NCBI GenBank assembly: GCA_013215095.1
Contig: JABSPM010000007.1
Span: 1-62,765 of the forward strand
Source: Flavobacteriaceae bacterium
GTDB taxonomy: Bacteria > Bacteroidota > Bacteroidia > Flavobacteriales > Flavobacteriaceae
Direction: 5' to 3'
Length of the DNA stretch: 62,765 nt
Positions 43,179 to 51,688 of this stretch are shown piece after piece. The notes beneath the pieces were generated by a model. It had not been told where the DNA came from, did no database searches, and worked only from the letters and a program-made list of their open reading frames with translations. The translations under genes were made by a program, and so were the position numbers. Each line of letters begins with the position of its first letter. The first letter of the stretch is position 1.

Positions 43179-45647
43179 TTAAATTTTTATCCCAAATAAA
43201 ATAGCATCTCCTATATATCCACTTTGATAAGAGCGCACATAATCTAAACGTAGAAATCTAAATTTGCCCCACCCAATATTATCTACACCAATAGTATATT
43301 CTTGGTAAGGGGAGTTGCCATCAGTTCCTAGATTATGGGCACCTATGATTAGGTTGAAATTTAACATATTTATTAATGGAATTTTCCCCAATATATAACC
43401 TTTGAAATTATGTTCAGCATGCATCTCTAAATATGCTTTATTGGTACTTAAACTATAATAAGGTAGGTTGTTGAAGACGTTTGTGTAATTACCAAATAAA
43501 CTCAAATGAGTTTGATTCCCATTAAAATGTTGATAATCCATAAAGGCAATATCATCTCCATTAAAAAACTTTCCAGTTTTGAAGTTATAGGCAAAATTAC
43601 CTTTGTTACCAATATTGAGTTCTTGAGAAATACGCGTATGAATTTGAGCAAAATTATAATTTGATTTTGAAGCTTTAAGTCCCTTATTATAGTTGATAGT
43701 TAATCGTGGATATTTACTTTTGGAAAGATTAAACTTACTGTTTGGATAGCTCATATATTTTTGACCAAAACTAATTTGTGCTCTAATATTTAGTTCTATA
43801 ATATTATGAGATTCAAAAGCTGCAATGCCATAAGCAGCATTGTCTAAAGGATTGTTGCTTGTAAATCTTTTTTTGTCCTGCGGGAATATCGTGTAATCGG
43901 TGGTGTTAAATAAGGGATTGCGCTTCTCGTAGCTTGCCGAAGCAAATAATATAAAGCCATTAAATAATTCTTCATTATAATAGGCTTCTACAAAACTACG
44001 TTCATAAATTTTCATATAGTTATCTTCAAAAAACAAGGTTCTCAGGGAGTTTATAATGGGATCAATAGGTTCGATTACATTAAATTGTTGTACTGTAACA
44101 CCAGCAGAAAGAGATAATTGTGGTCTTGTGATATTATTAAAACGGTAGAACGCGAAAATGCGACCTCGAAGTTTTTCATCACTAAGTTCATAATTTAATT
44201 TCCCTTTTAACGATAAAAAGCGTCTATATTCATCGTAATTTTTACGATAATTTAACCCCAAATTTGCGTTGTAACCTTGTACCGTGTTGTATCTGATTGT
44301 AGAAACAGGATGGCTAATATTAAAATTAGTTTTCTTATAAGAATTTTGATAGGTGTAGCCTTCCAGTAAATCTATGATTTTGAATTTATTGTTAACCCGA
44401 TCTACAGAGTCTAAATAGGTTTTAGATGATCTGACCAATTGAATACTATCTTTTTCCTTATAATCTGTAGATTCTTCAGGCGTTAAAGGTATTGGGCGCT
44501 TATTGCCCCAAAAGATAGTATCCTTTTTATTTGCTTTATCTTCAAAAGATAATACTTGATTTGTAAAGGTCTTTTTTGTAAAGTTTGGATTGAAATTATA
44601 GTTGCTGTAAACCGATGTATAGTGCCCGTTGCCTTTGAACCCAAAGAAGTCATAAGTGAATTTAATTTCTTGTGAAATAAGCGCCCAAAGTGTATCTTTT
44701 TCAGAATAAGAAAAGGTTTGTTTTATTTGAATTTTATCGGCAGCGGGCAATTGTGCTTGTTGTCCTGTAACCTCTAGTTCCAGAGCGTAAATTGCCCATT
44801 GATCCTCTATAATATAAATGTAACCCGAAAATGTACTGTCATTTTTTCGTTTCGGATTCACTTTGATTTTGTTAATGAGATTCCCATAATCATCATAAAA
44901 GATGCCCTCCAATTTATAGTTATAGTAGTTAAACGCAAAATCTGCAATTGGAGATATAATCTGATTGCCTAATGAAATAGTGTTATTATAAAGGTTGAAA
45001 TTAACGTCACTAGCCGTATTAAAGCTAAAACCATTATTATCACCACTAATTTTAGAAGCCATAATGTGTTCTTTCAACTCTGGTTTTTGGTATTGAATTT
45101 TTGAAATAGTTTCAGATAAATACAAAATACCACTTCTTGTAGAATCTAGACCAACTAGAAAGTCGTCCATATCTTGACCTAAAAACTTTTTTGGGGCATC
45201 TACGATACGTATTAAACCTCTAGAATAAAAATCAGATTCGTAACGTTCTCTTTTTTTTAAACTTTGTTTTCTATTCTTTATTGTAGCTTTTATGATGTGA
45301 TTAGCAGGATTGTCTTTGGCAGTAACAACAACGGTTTGTAAGTTGAGATTTTCTTCTTCTAAAGACGCATTGACCACTATGGCTTTTTGATGTAATGTAA
45401 CCTCTTTTTTTAAGGTTTTATAGCCTAGAGATTTAAAAACAATGGTATAGCTTTGATTTTGTTCTACCTGTAAGTCGTAATACCCATCCTCATTACTTGT
45501 AGTTCCTGTATAAGTACCTTCAATATAAATGTTTACAAAGGGTACTGCATCCTGTTTTAAGTTCGTTACATATCCAGAGATTTGGCTATATATAATTTGT
45601 GTGAATATAAATACAATAAGGAAAAATAGCGCAGATTTTTTTTGCAT
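43179..45647 (-). CDS. outer-membrane protein with CarboxypepD-like domain and DUF5686
   Basis: 822 aa from the ATG at 45647 (QKKSALFFLIVFIFTQIIYS signal peptide). A carboxypeptidase-regulatory-like domain (about 25-105; GYVTNLKQDAVPFVNIYIEG) is followed by the large DUF5686 region predicted to be a beta barrel, ending in GFLRLDYVRSY-like strands and AILFGIKI. Common in Bacteroidota, function unknown. It converges on the T9SS pseudogene with a 12-bp gap. Confidence 0.85.
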   Translation of the reverse strand: MQKKSALFFLIVFIFTQIIYSQISGYVTNLKQDAVPFVNIYIEGTYTGTTSNEDGYYDLQVEQNQSYTIVFKSLGYKTLKKEVTLHQKAIVVNASLEEENLNLQTVVVTAKDNPANHIIKATIKNRKQSLKKRERYESDFYSRGLIRIVDAPKKFLGQDMDDFLVGLDSTRSGILYLSETISKIQYQKPELKEHIMASKISGDNNGFSFNTASDVNFNLYNNTISLGNQIISPIADFAFNYYNYKLEGIFYDDYGNLINKIKVNPKRKNDSTFSGYIYIIEDQWAIYALELEVTGQQAQLPAADKIQIKQTFSYSEKDTLWALISQEIKFTYDFFGFKGNGHYTSVYSNYNFNPNFTKKTFTNQVLSFEDKANKKDTIFWGNKRPIPLTPEESTDYKEKDSIQLVRSSKTYLDSVDRVNNKFKIIDLLEGYTYQNSYKKTNFNISHPVSTIRYNTVQGYNANLGLNYRKNYDEYRRFLSLKGKLNYELSDEKLRGRIFAFYRFNNITRPQLSLSAGVTVQQFNVIEPIDPIINSLRTLFFEDNYMKIYERSFVEAYYNEELFNGFILFASASYEKRNPLFNTTDYTIFPQDKKRFTSNNPLDNAAYGIAAFESHNIIELNIRAQISFGQKYMSYPNSKFNLSKSKYPRLTINYNKGLKASKSNYNFAQIHTRISQELNIGNKGNFAYNFKTGKFFNGDDIAFMDYQHFNGNQTHLSLFGNYTNVFNNLPYYSLSTNKAYLEMHAEHNFKGYILGKIPLINMLNFNLIIGAHNLGTDGNSPYQEYTIGVDNIGWGKFRFLRLDYVRSYQSGYIGDAILFGIKI

Positions 45648-45717
45648 AAAAAACAATTTAAAATCCACTCAAATGTAGAATAAAAATCATAATATACATG
45701 TTAATTAAGCTCTAAAA

Positions 45718-46176
45718 TTATTTAAAATTTTTCTTAATGCGATCCAAATTCCTCTTGTTGTCCCTATCTTTAATAGATTCTCTTTTATCGTAGAGTTTTT
45801 TTCCTTTTGCTAATGCGATGTCTAACTTAGCAAAACCATTTTCAGTTATAAAAAGCTTTAAAGGAACTACTGTTAAACCAACATTTTTAACTTCTTTTTC
45901 TAATTTTTTTAGTTCTCTTTTATTAAGTAATAATTTGCGCTCTGCTTTAGGTTTATGGTTGTAATGCGTGCCCCAAGCATATTCTTCAATGGTCATATTA
46001 ATGATAAACAATTCGCCTTGCTCATTAAATTCACAAAAACTCTCTGCAATAGAAGCTTTGCTTAGTCTAATAGATTTGATTTCTGTTCCAGTTAACACGA
46101 TACCAGCGGTGTACTTATCTAGTATTTCATATTCAAATCGCGCTTTTTTATTTAAAATGTTAACAGTGTTTTTCAT
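45718..46176 (-). CDS. smpB: SsrA-binding protein (trans-translation)
   Basis: 152 aa from ATG 46176 (KNTVNILNKKARFEYEIL); the TTG three codons up is less likely. Landmarks are AGIVLTGTEIKSIR, EYAWGTHYNHKPKAERKLLL, GLTVVPLKLFITENGFAKLDIALAKGKKLYDKRE and the basic tail. It brings tmRNA to stalled ribosomes. No tmRNA gene is in the window. Confidence 0.95.
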   Translation of the reverse strand: MKNTVNILNKKARFEYEILDKYTAGIVLTGTEIKSIRLSKASIAESFCEFNEQGELFIINMTIEEYAWGTHYNHKPKAERKLLLNKRELKKLEKEVKNVGLTVVPLKLFITENGFAKLDIALAKGKKLYDKRESIKDRDNKRNLDRIKKNFK

Positions 46177-46342
46177 AGAGTTCAAAACTACATAAAATTA
46201 TGAGATACGCCATAAGAAAATCTATAAGTCCTTATGTAACATAATCTATTTAATTTGGGCATGTGATGCATTTTAGCCGAATATGTTTACAAGTTGTCAA
46301 AACTAATTGTAAAATCAAACCTTCAGCAGGGAGCAGTTATAC

Positions 46343-46858
46343 TTATTCGACAACTAGTAAGGTGTCTGTGATTTCTCCAGAGCTAGTAATTGTAACTATA
46401 TATAAATTGGCATGTTGAGAATCATTCATATTCTGATATTTTTCTGTGCCTAAAATAGAATTGACAAACATTGGTGTTGTATTGCTATGCCCAACGACCA
46501 AAACCGTCTGTCCTTTAGTTATTTCGAGAAACGTTTGAACATCTGTCTCTTGGGGGGCATAAATTATAAGGTCCAAACCATTTTTCTCAGCAGTTGGTTT
46601 TGCTGTATCTCGAGTTCTAGTATAGTCGGTGCTGTATACAGCATCAAATTTTATATGGTCAAATACCAAACTCCATTTAGCTGCTCTTAAAACACCTTCC
46701 ATAAGGAGGTTAGGATTTTTATTGTTTTTGTTACTCTTGTCTTTTTCGGCATGTCTAATAAAGTAATAGATAGACTTGTTGCTAGTTGCTGTTGCTTCTT
46801 GAGCAGGAGTTGCATTAACGAATGTTACACATAAAATTAGGGTAAGTAGATGTTTCAT
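46343..46858 (-). CDS. exported histidine phosphatase family protein
   Basis: 171 aa with a signal peptide (1-17). The catalytic loop IYYFIRHAEKDKS is the RHxE-type histidine of the phosphoglycerate-mutase fold (SixA-like), with the second His in VLVVGHSNTTPMFV near 120. It is a periplasmic phosphatase of unknown substrate. It sits 13 bp after deoD in the same direction. Confidence 0.87.
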   Translation of the reverse strand: MKHLLTLILCVTFVNATPAQEATATSNKSIYYFIRHAEKDKSNKNNKNPNLLMEGVLRAAKWSLVFDHIKFDAVYSTDYTRTRDTAKPTAEKNGLDLIIYAPQETDVQTFLEITKGQTVLVVGHSNTTPMFVNSILGTEKYQNMNDSQHANLYIVTITSSGEITDTLLVVE

Positions 46859-46871
46859 ATATGAGTTTGTT

Positions 46872-47570
46872 TTAAGCTAATTCTAAAGCGATTTCTACCA
46901 TTTCTTTAAATGTTGTTTCACGTTCTTTAGCTGTCGTGCGCTCTCCAGTTACTAAAGAATCAGAAATGGTTAAAATACTTAGAGCGTTAACATTATGCTT
47001 TGCAGCAATAGTATATAATCCAGCACTTTCCATTTCTACACAAAGCACTCCAAATTTGGACCATTTTTTATACGATTCAAAATCATCTGCATAAAATTCA
47101 TCACTCGTAAAAATATTTCCCGCTTTAATTTCAATTTGTTTTGCTTTGGCAGCTTCTACGGCTTTAATAAATAAATCAAAACTGGCAGTTGGTGCATAGT
47201 CGGCTCCTCCAAATCTAATATGGTTTAAACCAGAATTAGAGGAGGCTGCCATTGCTAAGACAATATCTCTAATTTTTACGTCTTTTTGGTAAGATCCAGC
47301 ACTGCCAACACGAATGAGATTGGTTACACCATATGCTGTAATAAGTTCGTGGGCGTAGATAGAAATACTTGGAACCCCCATACCTGTGCCCATAACAGAA
47401 ACAGGTTTCCCCTTATAGGTACCTGTATAGCCATACATTCCCCTTACCTTATTAAAACAAACAGGAGTTTCAAAAAATGTTTCTGCAATCCATTTGGCTC
47501 TTAAAGGATCTCCTGGCAACAAAATAGTTTCAGCAATTTCGTCTTTCTTTGCATCTATATGTTCACTCAT
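46872..47570 (-). CDS. deoD: purine-nucleoside phosphorylase
   Basis: 232 aa, hexameric DeoD type. Phosphate-binding [13 protein letters not shown] near 20 and [18 protein letters not shown] near 87-104, the base site [16 protein letters not shown] near 180 and [18 protein letters not shown]. Splits purine nucleosides with phosphate. It lies 27 bp downstream of deoC, giving a nucleoside salvage pair. Confidence 0.95.
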   Translation of the reverse strand: MSEHIDAKKDEIAETILLPGDPLRAKWIAETFFETPVCFNKVRGMYGYTGTYKGKPVSVMGTGMGVPSISIYAHELITAYGVTNLIRVGSAGSYQKDVKIRDIVLAMAASSNSGLNHIRFGGADYAPTASFDLFIKAVEAAKAKQIEIKAGNIFTSDEFYADDFESYKKWSKFGVLCVEMESAGLYTIAAKHNVNALSILTISDSLVTGERTTAKERETTFKEMVEIALELA

Positions 47571-47597
47571 GTGTATCTTTAATTAGGGGTATTATAA

Positions 47598-48263
47598 TTA
47601 GTAATCTGTGTCGGATTGTTCGCCATTTATAATAGCAATTCCTGCAGAAACGCCAAGACGCTCAACACCAAGGTTGATAAACTGTATTGCAGTTTCATAA
47701 TCTCTGATACCACCAGAAGCTTTTACTTTTGCATGATGTTTTATCGTTTTTTTTATGGTTTTAACAGCAGCTATGGTCGCGCCTCCCGTTCCGAATCCAG
47801 TCGATGTTTTTACAAAATCTGCTTTAGCTTCTATACACAATTCACAGGCTTTTATAATTTCATCTTCTGTTAAATAACAAGTCTCCAATATAACTTTAAG
47901 AATTTTGTCTCCAATAGCTTGTTTTACTTTAGAAATGTCTTTTACTATAGCGTCATAAGCTTTACTTTTTAGAAGCCCAACGTTAATGACCATATCTATT
48001 TCATCCGCACCGTTTTTAATGGCTTGTAAGGCTTCAAATGCTTTACTCTCTGTATCCATTGCTCCCAAAGGAAAACCTACAACACTGCAAATATTTATAT
48101 CACAATCTTTTAAGAGTTCATAAGCTAAGGGTACAAATACACTATTTACACAAACCGAAAAGAAATTATATGTTTTAGCTTCTTTACATAATTTTATAAT
48201 TTCTTGCTTTGTTGTAACAGCTTTTAGTGCGGTGTGATCTATATATTTATTTAAAGGTTTCAT
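47598..48263 (-). CDS. deoC: deoxyribose-phosphate aldolase
   Basis: 221 aa. The Schiff-base lysine is in KADFVKTSTGFGTGGAT near 150, with KASGGIRDYETAIQFINLG later. Breaks 2-deoxyribose 5-phosphate into acetaldehyde and glyceraldehyde 3-phosphate, the step after DeoD. It reads away from the nrtR island next door. Confidence 0.95.
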   Translation of the reverse strand: MKPLNKYIDHTALKAVTTKQEIIKLCKEAKTYNFFSVCVNSVFVPLAYELLKDCDINICSVVGFPLGAMDTESKAFEALQAIKNGADEIDMVINVGLLKSKAYDAIVKDISKVKQAIGDKILKVILETCYLTEDEIIKACELCIEAKADFVKTSTGFGTGGATIAAVKTIKKTIKHHAKVKASGGIRDYETAIQFINLGVERLGVSAGIAIINGEQSDTDY

Positions 48264-48578
48264 ATATTTTAATTGAAGTATAAAGTTAAAACTATTTTAA
48301 AGAATAAAGGGGCAGCTTTAGGTGCATTTTAATTAAAAATTTAATCGACTGAAACAAAAACAATATTTATCATAATCAACTTTATGTGAACTGTATAATC
48401 TGATGAAATATGTTGTGTCGTTATTTTGCTAGAAATTAGAGCTACAAAGGTGTATGTTTTAAGAAATAAATACACGTGATACACGCCTTAATTTAGGTCA
48501 CCATGATTTGGAATATTATAGATTATGGGGATTTGACAAATTGCTGTTGTATGAATTATGGATTTCATCCTATATTAT
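48264..48578. other. intergenic space between deoC and nrtR
   Basis: About 315 bases without a gene. Divergent promoters for deoC and nrtR must lie here; only the nrtR box at its right edge is convincing. Nothing else recognised. Confidence 0.4.
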
Positions 48579-48586
48579 TATATTTG
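48579..48586 (+). promoter_or_regulatory. -7 box TATATTTG of nrtR
   Basis: TAnnTTTG whose last base G (48586) is also the first base of the candidate operator. The start codon follows at 48605. Confidence 0.65.
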
Positions 48587-48600
48587 TGTTAGATATACGC
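48586..48600 (+). promoter_or_regulatory. candidate NrtR operator 1 (GTGT-N7-ACGC)
   Basis: A 15-bp imperfect palindrome covering the -7 box edge and the expected transcription start of nrtR. The same layout recurs at the prs promoter (49344-49358), so autoregulation by NrtR is inferred. Confidence 0.6.
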
Positions 48601-48604
48601 ATAA

Positions 48605-49297
48605 ATGAAACTCAAACAAGATATTAAGGTCGCTGTAGATGCTGTAGTTTTTGGTTATGAATCCAAGGGCAAACTCTCAGTTTTACTTATAAAAAGAGGT
48701 GTTGAACCTTATAAAGATGAATGGGCCTTGCCAGGTGGATTAGTTTTAAATGAAGAATCATTAGAAGAAGCTGTATTTAGAGAATTGAAAGAAGAAACAG
48801 GTGTTAAGATAGATTATTTAGAACAGTTATACACTTTTGGAACGCCCAAAAGAGACCCGAGAAATAGGGTGATTTCGGTAAGTTATTTTGGTTTGGTAAA
48901 ACCTAATTATTTTAATATAAAAGCTGATACCGATGCGGCAGATGTCAAATGGTATCGTCTAAAAGACATGCCTAAATTAGCCTTTGATCACCAAGATATC
49001 CTTAAAGCGGCACACCAACGGTTACAGTCTAAATTAAGTTATGAACCCATTGGATTTAATCTTTTAAATGACGAATTTCCCTTTTCTGATCTGGAACATC
49101 TATATATGACTATTCTTGAGCAAGACATAGATCGTAGAAATTTTAGAAAAAAAATGCTCAGCTTTGGAATTATTGAAGAAACTGAAAAAATTGAGCGTAT
49201 AGGGAGTGGTCGTCCAGCGAAATTATTCAGGTTTAATACAAAGAAATTTAATGAATTGAGTAACTCTAAATTTCATTTTGAAATTAAGTTAGCGTAA
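48605..49297 (+). CDS. nrtR: NrtR-type Nudix/winged-helix transcriptional regulator
   Basis: 230 aa. N-terminal Nudix domain (about 8-145) with an intact Nudix box: GLVLNEESLEEAVF, then RELKEETGV, holding the full G-x5-E-x7-RE-x2-EE-x-G pattern. Many NrtR members have lost it, so this one may still hydrolyse a nucleotide. The C-terminal winged helix (about 155-228) has RIGSGRPAKLFRF typical of the family. Characterised NrtR proteins repress NAD genes and release DNA on binding ADP-ribose. Here it heads an island of NAD and ADP-ribose enzymes and has three operator-like sites around it. Confidence 0.88.
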   Translation: MKLKQDIKVAVDAVVFGYESKGKLSVLLIKRGVEPYKDEWALPGGLVLNEESLEEAVFRELKEETGVKIDYLEQLYTFGTPKRDPRNRVISVSYFGLVKPNYFNIKADTDAADVKWYRLKDMPKLAFDHQDILKAAHQRLQSKLSYEPIGFNLLNDEFPFSDLEHLYMTILEQDIDRRNFRKKMLSFGIIEETEKIERIGSGRPAKLFRFNTKKFNELSNSKFHFEIKLA

Positions 49298-49306
49298 AAA
49301 ACACGC
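49292..49306 (+). promoter_or_regulatory. candidate NrtR operator 2 (GCGT-N7-ACGC)
   Basis: A second 15-bp copy of the GYGT-N7-ACGC pattern, over the nrtR stop codon and 31 bases before the prs -7 box. It could help looping or block upstream activators. Confidence 0.5.
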
Positions 49307-49336
49307 AAAATAATTGATTAGTCTAAAATTATAACA

Positions 49337-49344
49337 TATATTTG
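49337..49344 (+). promoter_or_regulatory. -7 box TATATTTG of prs
   Basis: TAnnTTTG with TTG 20 bases upstream (49314-49316). Its last G is the first base of operator 3, in the same arrangement as at nrtR. Confidence 0.65.
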
Positions 49345-49358
49345 CGTAAAATTGACGC
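49344..49358 (+). promoter_or_regulatory. candidate NrtR operator 3 (GCGT-N7-ACGC)
   Basis: GCGT-AAAATTG-ACGC, sharing its first base with the -7 box and ending 2 bases before the prs ATG. It is well placed to block polymerase. Confidence 0.6.
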
Positions 49359-49360
49359 TT

Positions 49361-50215
49361 ATGTTTTTAGATTTAGATACATCTTTCACCTTGTTTGAGG
49401 CTAATGCTTCACTTGATTTTGAAAGTTTTACCTTTCCCGGAGGAGAACCTCATATCAAAATTACAGGTTGTACATCAGGAATTAATGAAGTTACTGTAAC
49501 ACATCGCATACAATCATTTAATGACTTTGGGTTATTGGTATTGGCTGTAGATGCTCTAAAACGTTTAAGCGTTGAGAAGATAAATGTTTTTATTCCATAT
49601 TTTCCTGCTGCACGTCAAGATAGGGTAATGCGTAAAGGAGAGCCATTGTCTGTAAAGGTATATGCAGAAATTTTGAACAATATGGGTTTAAATCGTATAT
49701 CTATTTATGATCCACATTCCGATGTTACACCCGCATTGCTTAATAAGTGTAGTGTTATTTCAAATCATAACTTTATTAAAAGTGTACTGCAAGATATAGA
49801 TGAAGAAGTCATTTTAATTTCGCCCGATGGAGGAGCCTTAAAAAAGATATATCAACTTTCGAAACGTTTGGGAGGCATTACTGTTGTAGAATGTTCAAAG
49901 TCTAGAGATGTTAAAACGGGTAAATTATCTGGTTTTCAAGTGTATGCTAGTGATTTGCAGGGTAGAAGTTGTGTTGTTGTGGATGATATTTGTGATGGTG
50001 GAAGCACCTTTATGGGATTAGCGAAAGAATTGAAAGCTAAGAACGCAGGGAAATTATATTTGGCTGTAAGCCATGGTATTTTTAGTAAAGGGTTTGATAA
50101 ACTTCAGATTTATTATGACCATATTTATTGTACGGATGCTTTTAGGAGTATCGAAAATACTGAACAATTTAAGCAAATACAATTGAAGGAGGTTTTACGA
50201 GATGAAATACAATAG
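49361..50215 (+). CDS. prs: ribose-phosphate diphosphokinase-like protein (Prs family, short form)
   Basis: 284 aa from ATG 49361 (FLDLDTSFTLFEAN), about 30 residues shorter than housekeeping Prs. It has the pyrophosphate-transfer site PYFPAARQDRVMRKGEPLS (about 90-108), DPHSDVTPALL, the flexible loop KSRDVKTGKLSGFQV and the PRPP-binding VVVDDICDGGSTF. It should move pyrophosphate from ATP to ribose 5-phosphate. In NrtR-linked islands such short Prs genes usually serve a nicotinamide phosphoribosyltransferase, but none is present here. A role in making ADP-ribose pyrophosphate, as in phage NAD repair, is possible. It overlaps the NADAR gene by 14 bases. Confidence 0.9.
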   Translation: MFLDLDTSFTLFEANASLDFESFTFPGGEPHIKITGCTSGINEVTVTHRIQSFNDFGLLVLAVDALKRLSVEKINVFIPYFPAARQDRVMRKGEPLSVKVYAEILNNMGLNRISIYDPHSDVTPALLNKCSVISNHNFIKSVLQDIDEEVILISPDGGALKKIYQLSKRLGGITVVECSKSRDVKTGKLSGFQVYASDLQGRSCVVVDDICDGGSTFMGLAKELKAKNAGKLYLAVSHGIFSKGFDKLQIYYDHIYCTDAFRSIENTEQFKQIQLKEVLRDEIQ

Positions 50216-50765
50216 ACAGCAGCACATATTAGAATTTGAACAAAATAAAAACACAAAATACTTATTGTTTTGGGGGCATACACCCTATAAAGATGGAAGT
50301 ACAGGCAAACGTTGTTTTAGTCAATGGTGGGCATCTCCATTTAGAGTAGGAGGGATGATATACAATACTGCCGAACATTGGATGATGGCAGAAAAGGCGA
50401 GATTGTTTAATGATAAGAAGCATTTAGAAAAAATCATACAATGTAACTCACCTGCTGAAGCAAAGCAATGGGGAAGAAAAGTGATAAATTTTAAACCCGA
50501 AAAATGGGACGCACATAAATATGAAATTGTAAAACAAGGAAATATTCATAAGTTTTCTCAAAATTTAGAATTAAAGGCATTTTTGCTGAATACAAAACAT
50601 CAAGTATTGGTAGAAGCGAGTCCAAGAGATCGTATTTGGGGTATTGGTATGGGAGCATCTAATGACAACGCAGAAAACCCATTGTTATGGAGAGGAGATA
50701 ATCTATTAGGCTTTGCCTTAATGGAAGTTAGAGATGAATTAATAGAACGAGACAATAGAGATTAA
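50202..50765 (+). CDS. NADAR-family ADP-ribose-linked N-glycosidase (YbiA-like)
   Basis: 187 aa, intact. Signatures YLLFWGHTPYKDGS, CFSQWWASPFRVGGM, NTAEHWMMAEKARLF near 60-75 and VEASPRDRIWGIGMG near 145-159 hold the active-site Glu and Asp of the family. NADAR enzymes remove ADP-ribose from guanine bases or cut riboflavin intermediates. In an ADP-ribose island the first role is more likely. It begins inside the end of prs, so the two are coupled. Confidence 0.9.
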   Translation: MKYNRQQHILEFEQNKNTKYLLFWGHTPYKDGSTGKRCFSQWWASPFRVGGMIYNTAEHWMMAEKARLFNDKKHLEKIIQCNSPAEAKQWGRKVINFKPEKWDAHKYEIVKQGNIHKFSQNLELKAFLLNTKHQVLVEASPRDRIWGIGMGASNDNAENPLLWRGDNLLGFALMEVRDELIERDNRD

Positions 50766-50809
50766 ATTAATATTATAACAGAACGCTTCCCCGTAAAAAT
50801 TGAAATAAA

Positions 50810-51502
50810 ATGAACAAAAAATTAGTAGCCATAACAGGAGCCGGCATTAGCGCAGAGAGTGGCATAAAAACATTTAGAGATAGTAATGGATTATGGGAAA
50901 ACCATGATATTATGGAAGTTGCTTCACCACAAGGTTGGCAAAAAAACCAGGCATTAGTTTTGGAGTTTTATAACCAACGTCGCCGACAATTACATAAGGT
51001 TAAACCTAATAAAGCGCATCATATTTTAGCAGATTTGGAACAGCATTTTGACATTCAGGTTATTACCCAAAATATTGATGATTTGCATGAGCGGGCAGGC
51101 TCAACTAACATTTTACATTTGCATGGAGAGCTGTTTAAATCGCGCTCATCAAACAATTCAAATTACATTTATGAGCAAAAAGATGACATTAAACTAGGGG
51201 ACAAGGCAGAAGATGATGCCCAGCTTCGTCCGCATATCGTATGGTTTGGAGAAGAAGTCCCACTAATCCCTAAAGCAGCTGAACATATTGCAAAAGCAGA
51301 TATAGTATTGGTAATAGGTACTTCTATGCAAGTATATCCAGCTGCAGGGTTGGTTAACTACATTTCGGAAAAATGTCAACTTATTGTAATTAATCCTGAT
51401 GATACCGATTATAATTTTGAGAAAAGAGCAGTTCATATAAAAGAGAAAGCTGTAAAGGGTATGGAAGCCCTTTATAAAGTAGTGCTAGAAAATAAATTAT
51501 AA
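50810..51502 (+). CDS. Sir2-family NAD-dependent deacylase lacking the zinc cysteines
   Basis: 230 aa. NAD site ITGAGISAESGIKTFRD (about 6-22), catalytic His in ITQNIDDLHERAGSTNILHLHGE (about 85-107) and VIGTSMQVYPAAG. Tyr and Arg in EFYNQRRRQL are the pair that marks class III (succinyl/malonyl) deacylases. The four zinc cysteines after the catalytic His are replaced by SRSSNNSNYIYEQKDD, as in other Bacteroidota members of this group. It uses NAD to deacylate lysine and gives O-acyl-ADP-ribose, the substrate of the downstream macrodomain. Confidence 0.92.
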   Translation: MNKKLVAITGAGISAESGIKTFRDSNGLWENHDIMEVASPQGWQKNQALVLEFYNQRRRQLHKVKPNKAHHILADLEQHFDIQVITQNIDDLHERAGSTNILHLHGELFKSRSSNNSNYIYEQKDDIKLGDKAEDDAQLRPHIVWFGEEVPLIPKAAEHIAKADIVLVIGTSMQVYPAAGLVNYISEKCQLIVINPDDTDYNFEKRAVHIKEKAVKGMEALYKVVLENKL

Positions 51503-51578
51503 TGAAATCAAAATTTAGATAGGTTATTAGTTCCAGAAGAAAAACCTTATTTACCAAAAAATATAAATACCAGAATCC

Positions 51579-51596
51579 GATTGAAAATAGTACAAT
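51579..51596 (+). repeat. 18-bp direct repeat, copy 1
   Basis: GATTGAAAATAGTACAAT, identical to 54239-54256. Copy 1 lies in the gap after sir2, while copy 2 spans the join of the second macrodomain and kptA. A short open tail before copy 1 (LLVPEEKPYLPKNINTRI) looks like the end of a lost gene. Confidence 0.7.
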
Positions 51597-51688
51597 CAAA
51601 TGTATGAACTATGGCTATTACATGCGAGTATAGAAAGCTATTAAATTTATGTATGTAATATATGAGCCACAATCAAAAAAAATAAGTT

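Noticed and set aside
48264-48604. Fourth NrtR operator near deoC
   Set aside because: CGTGATACACGC near 48475 is similar in letters but lacks the 7-base spacing of the other three sites.
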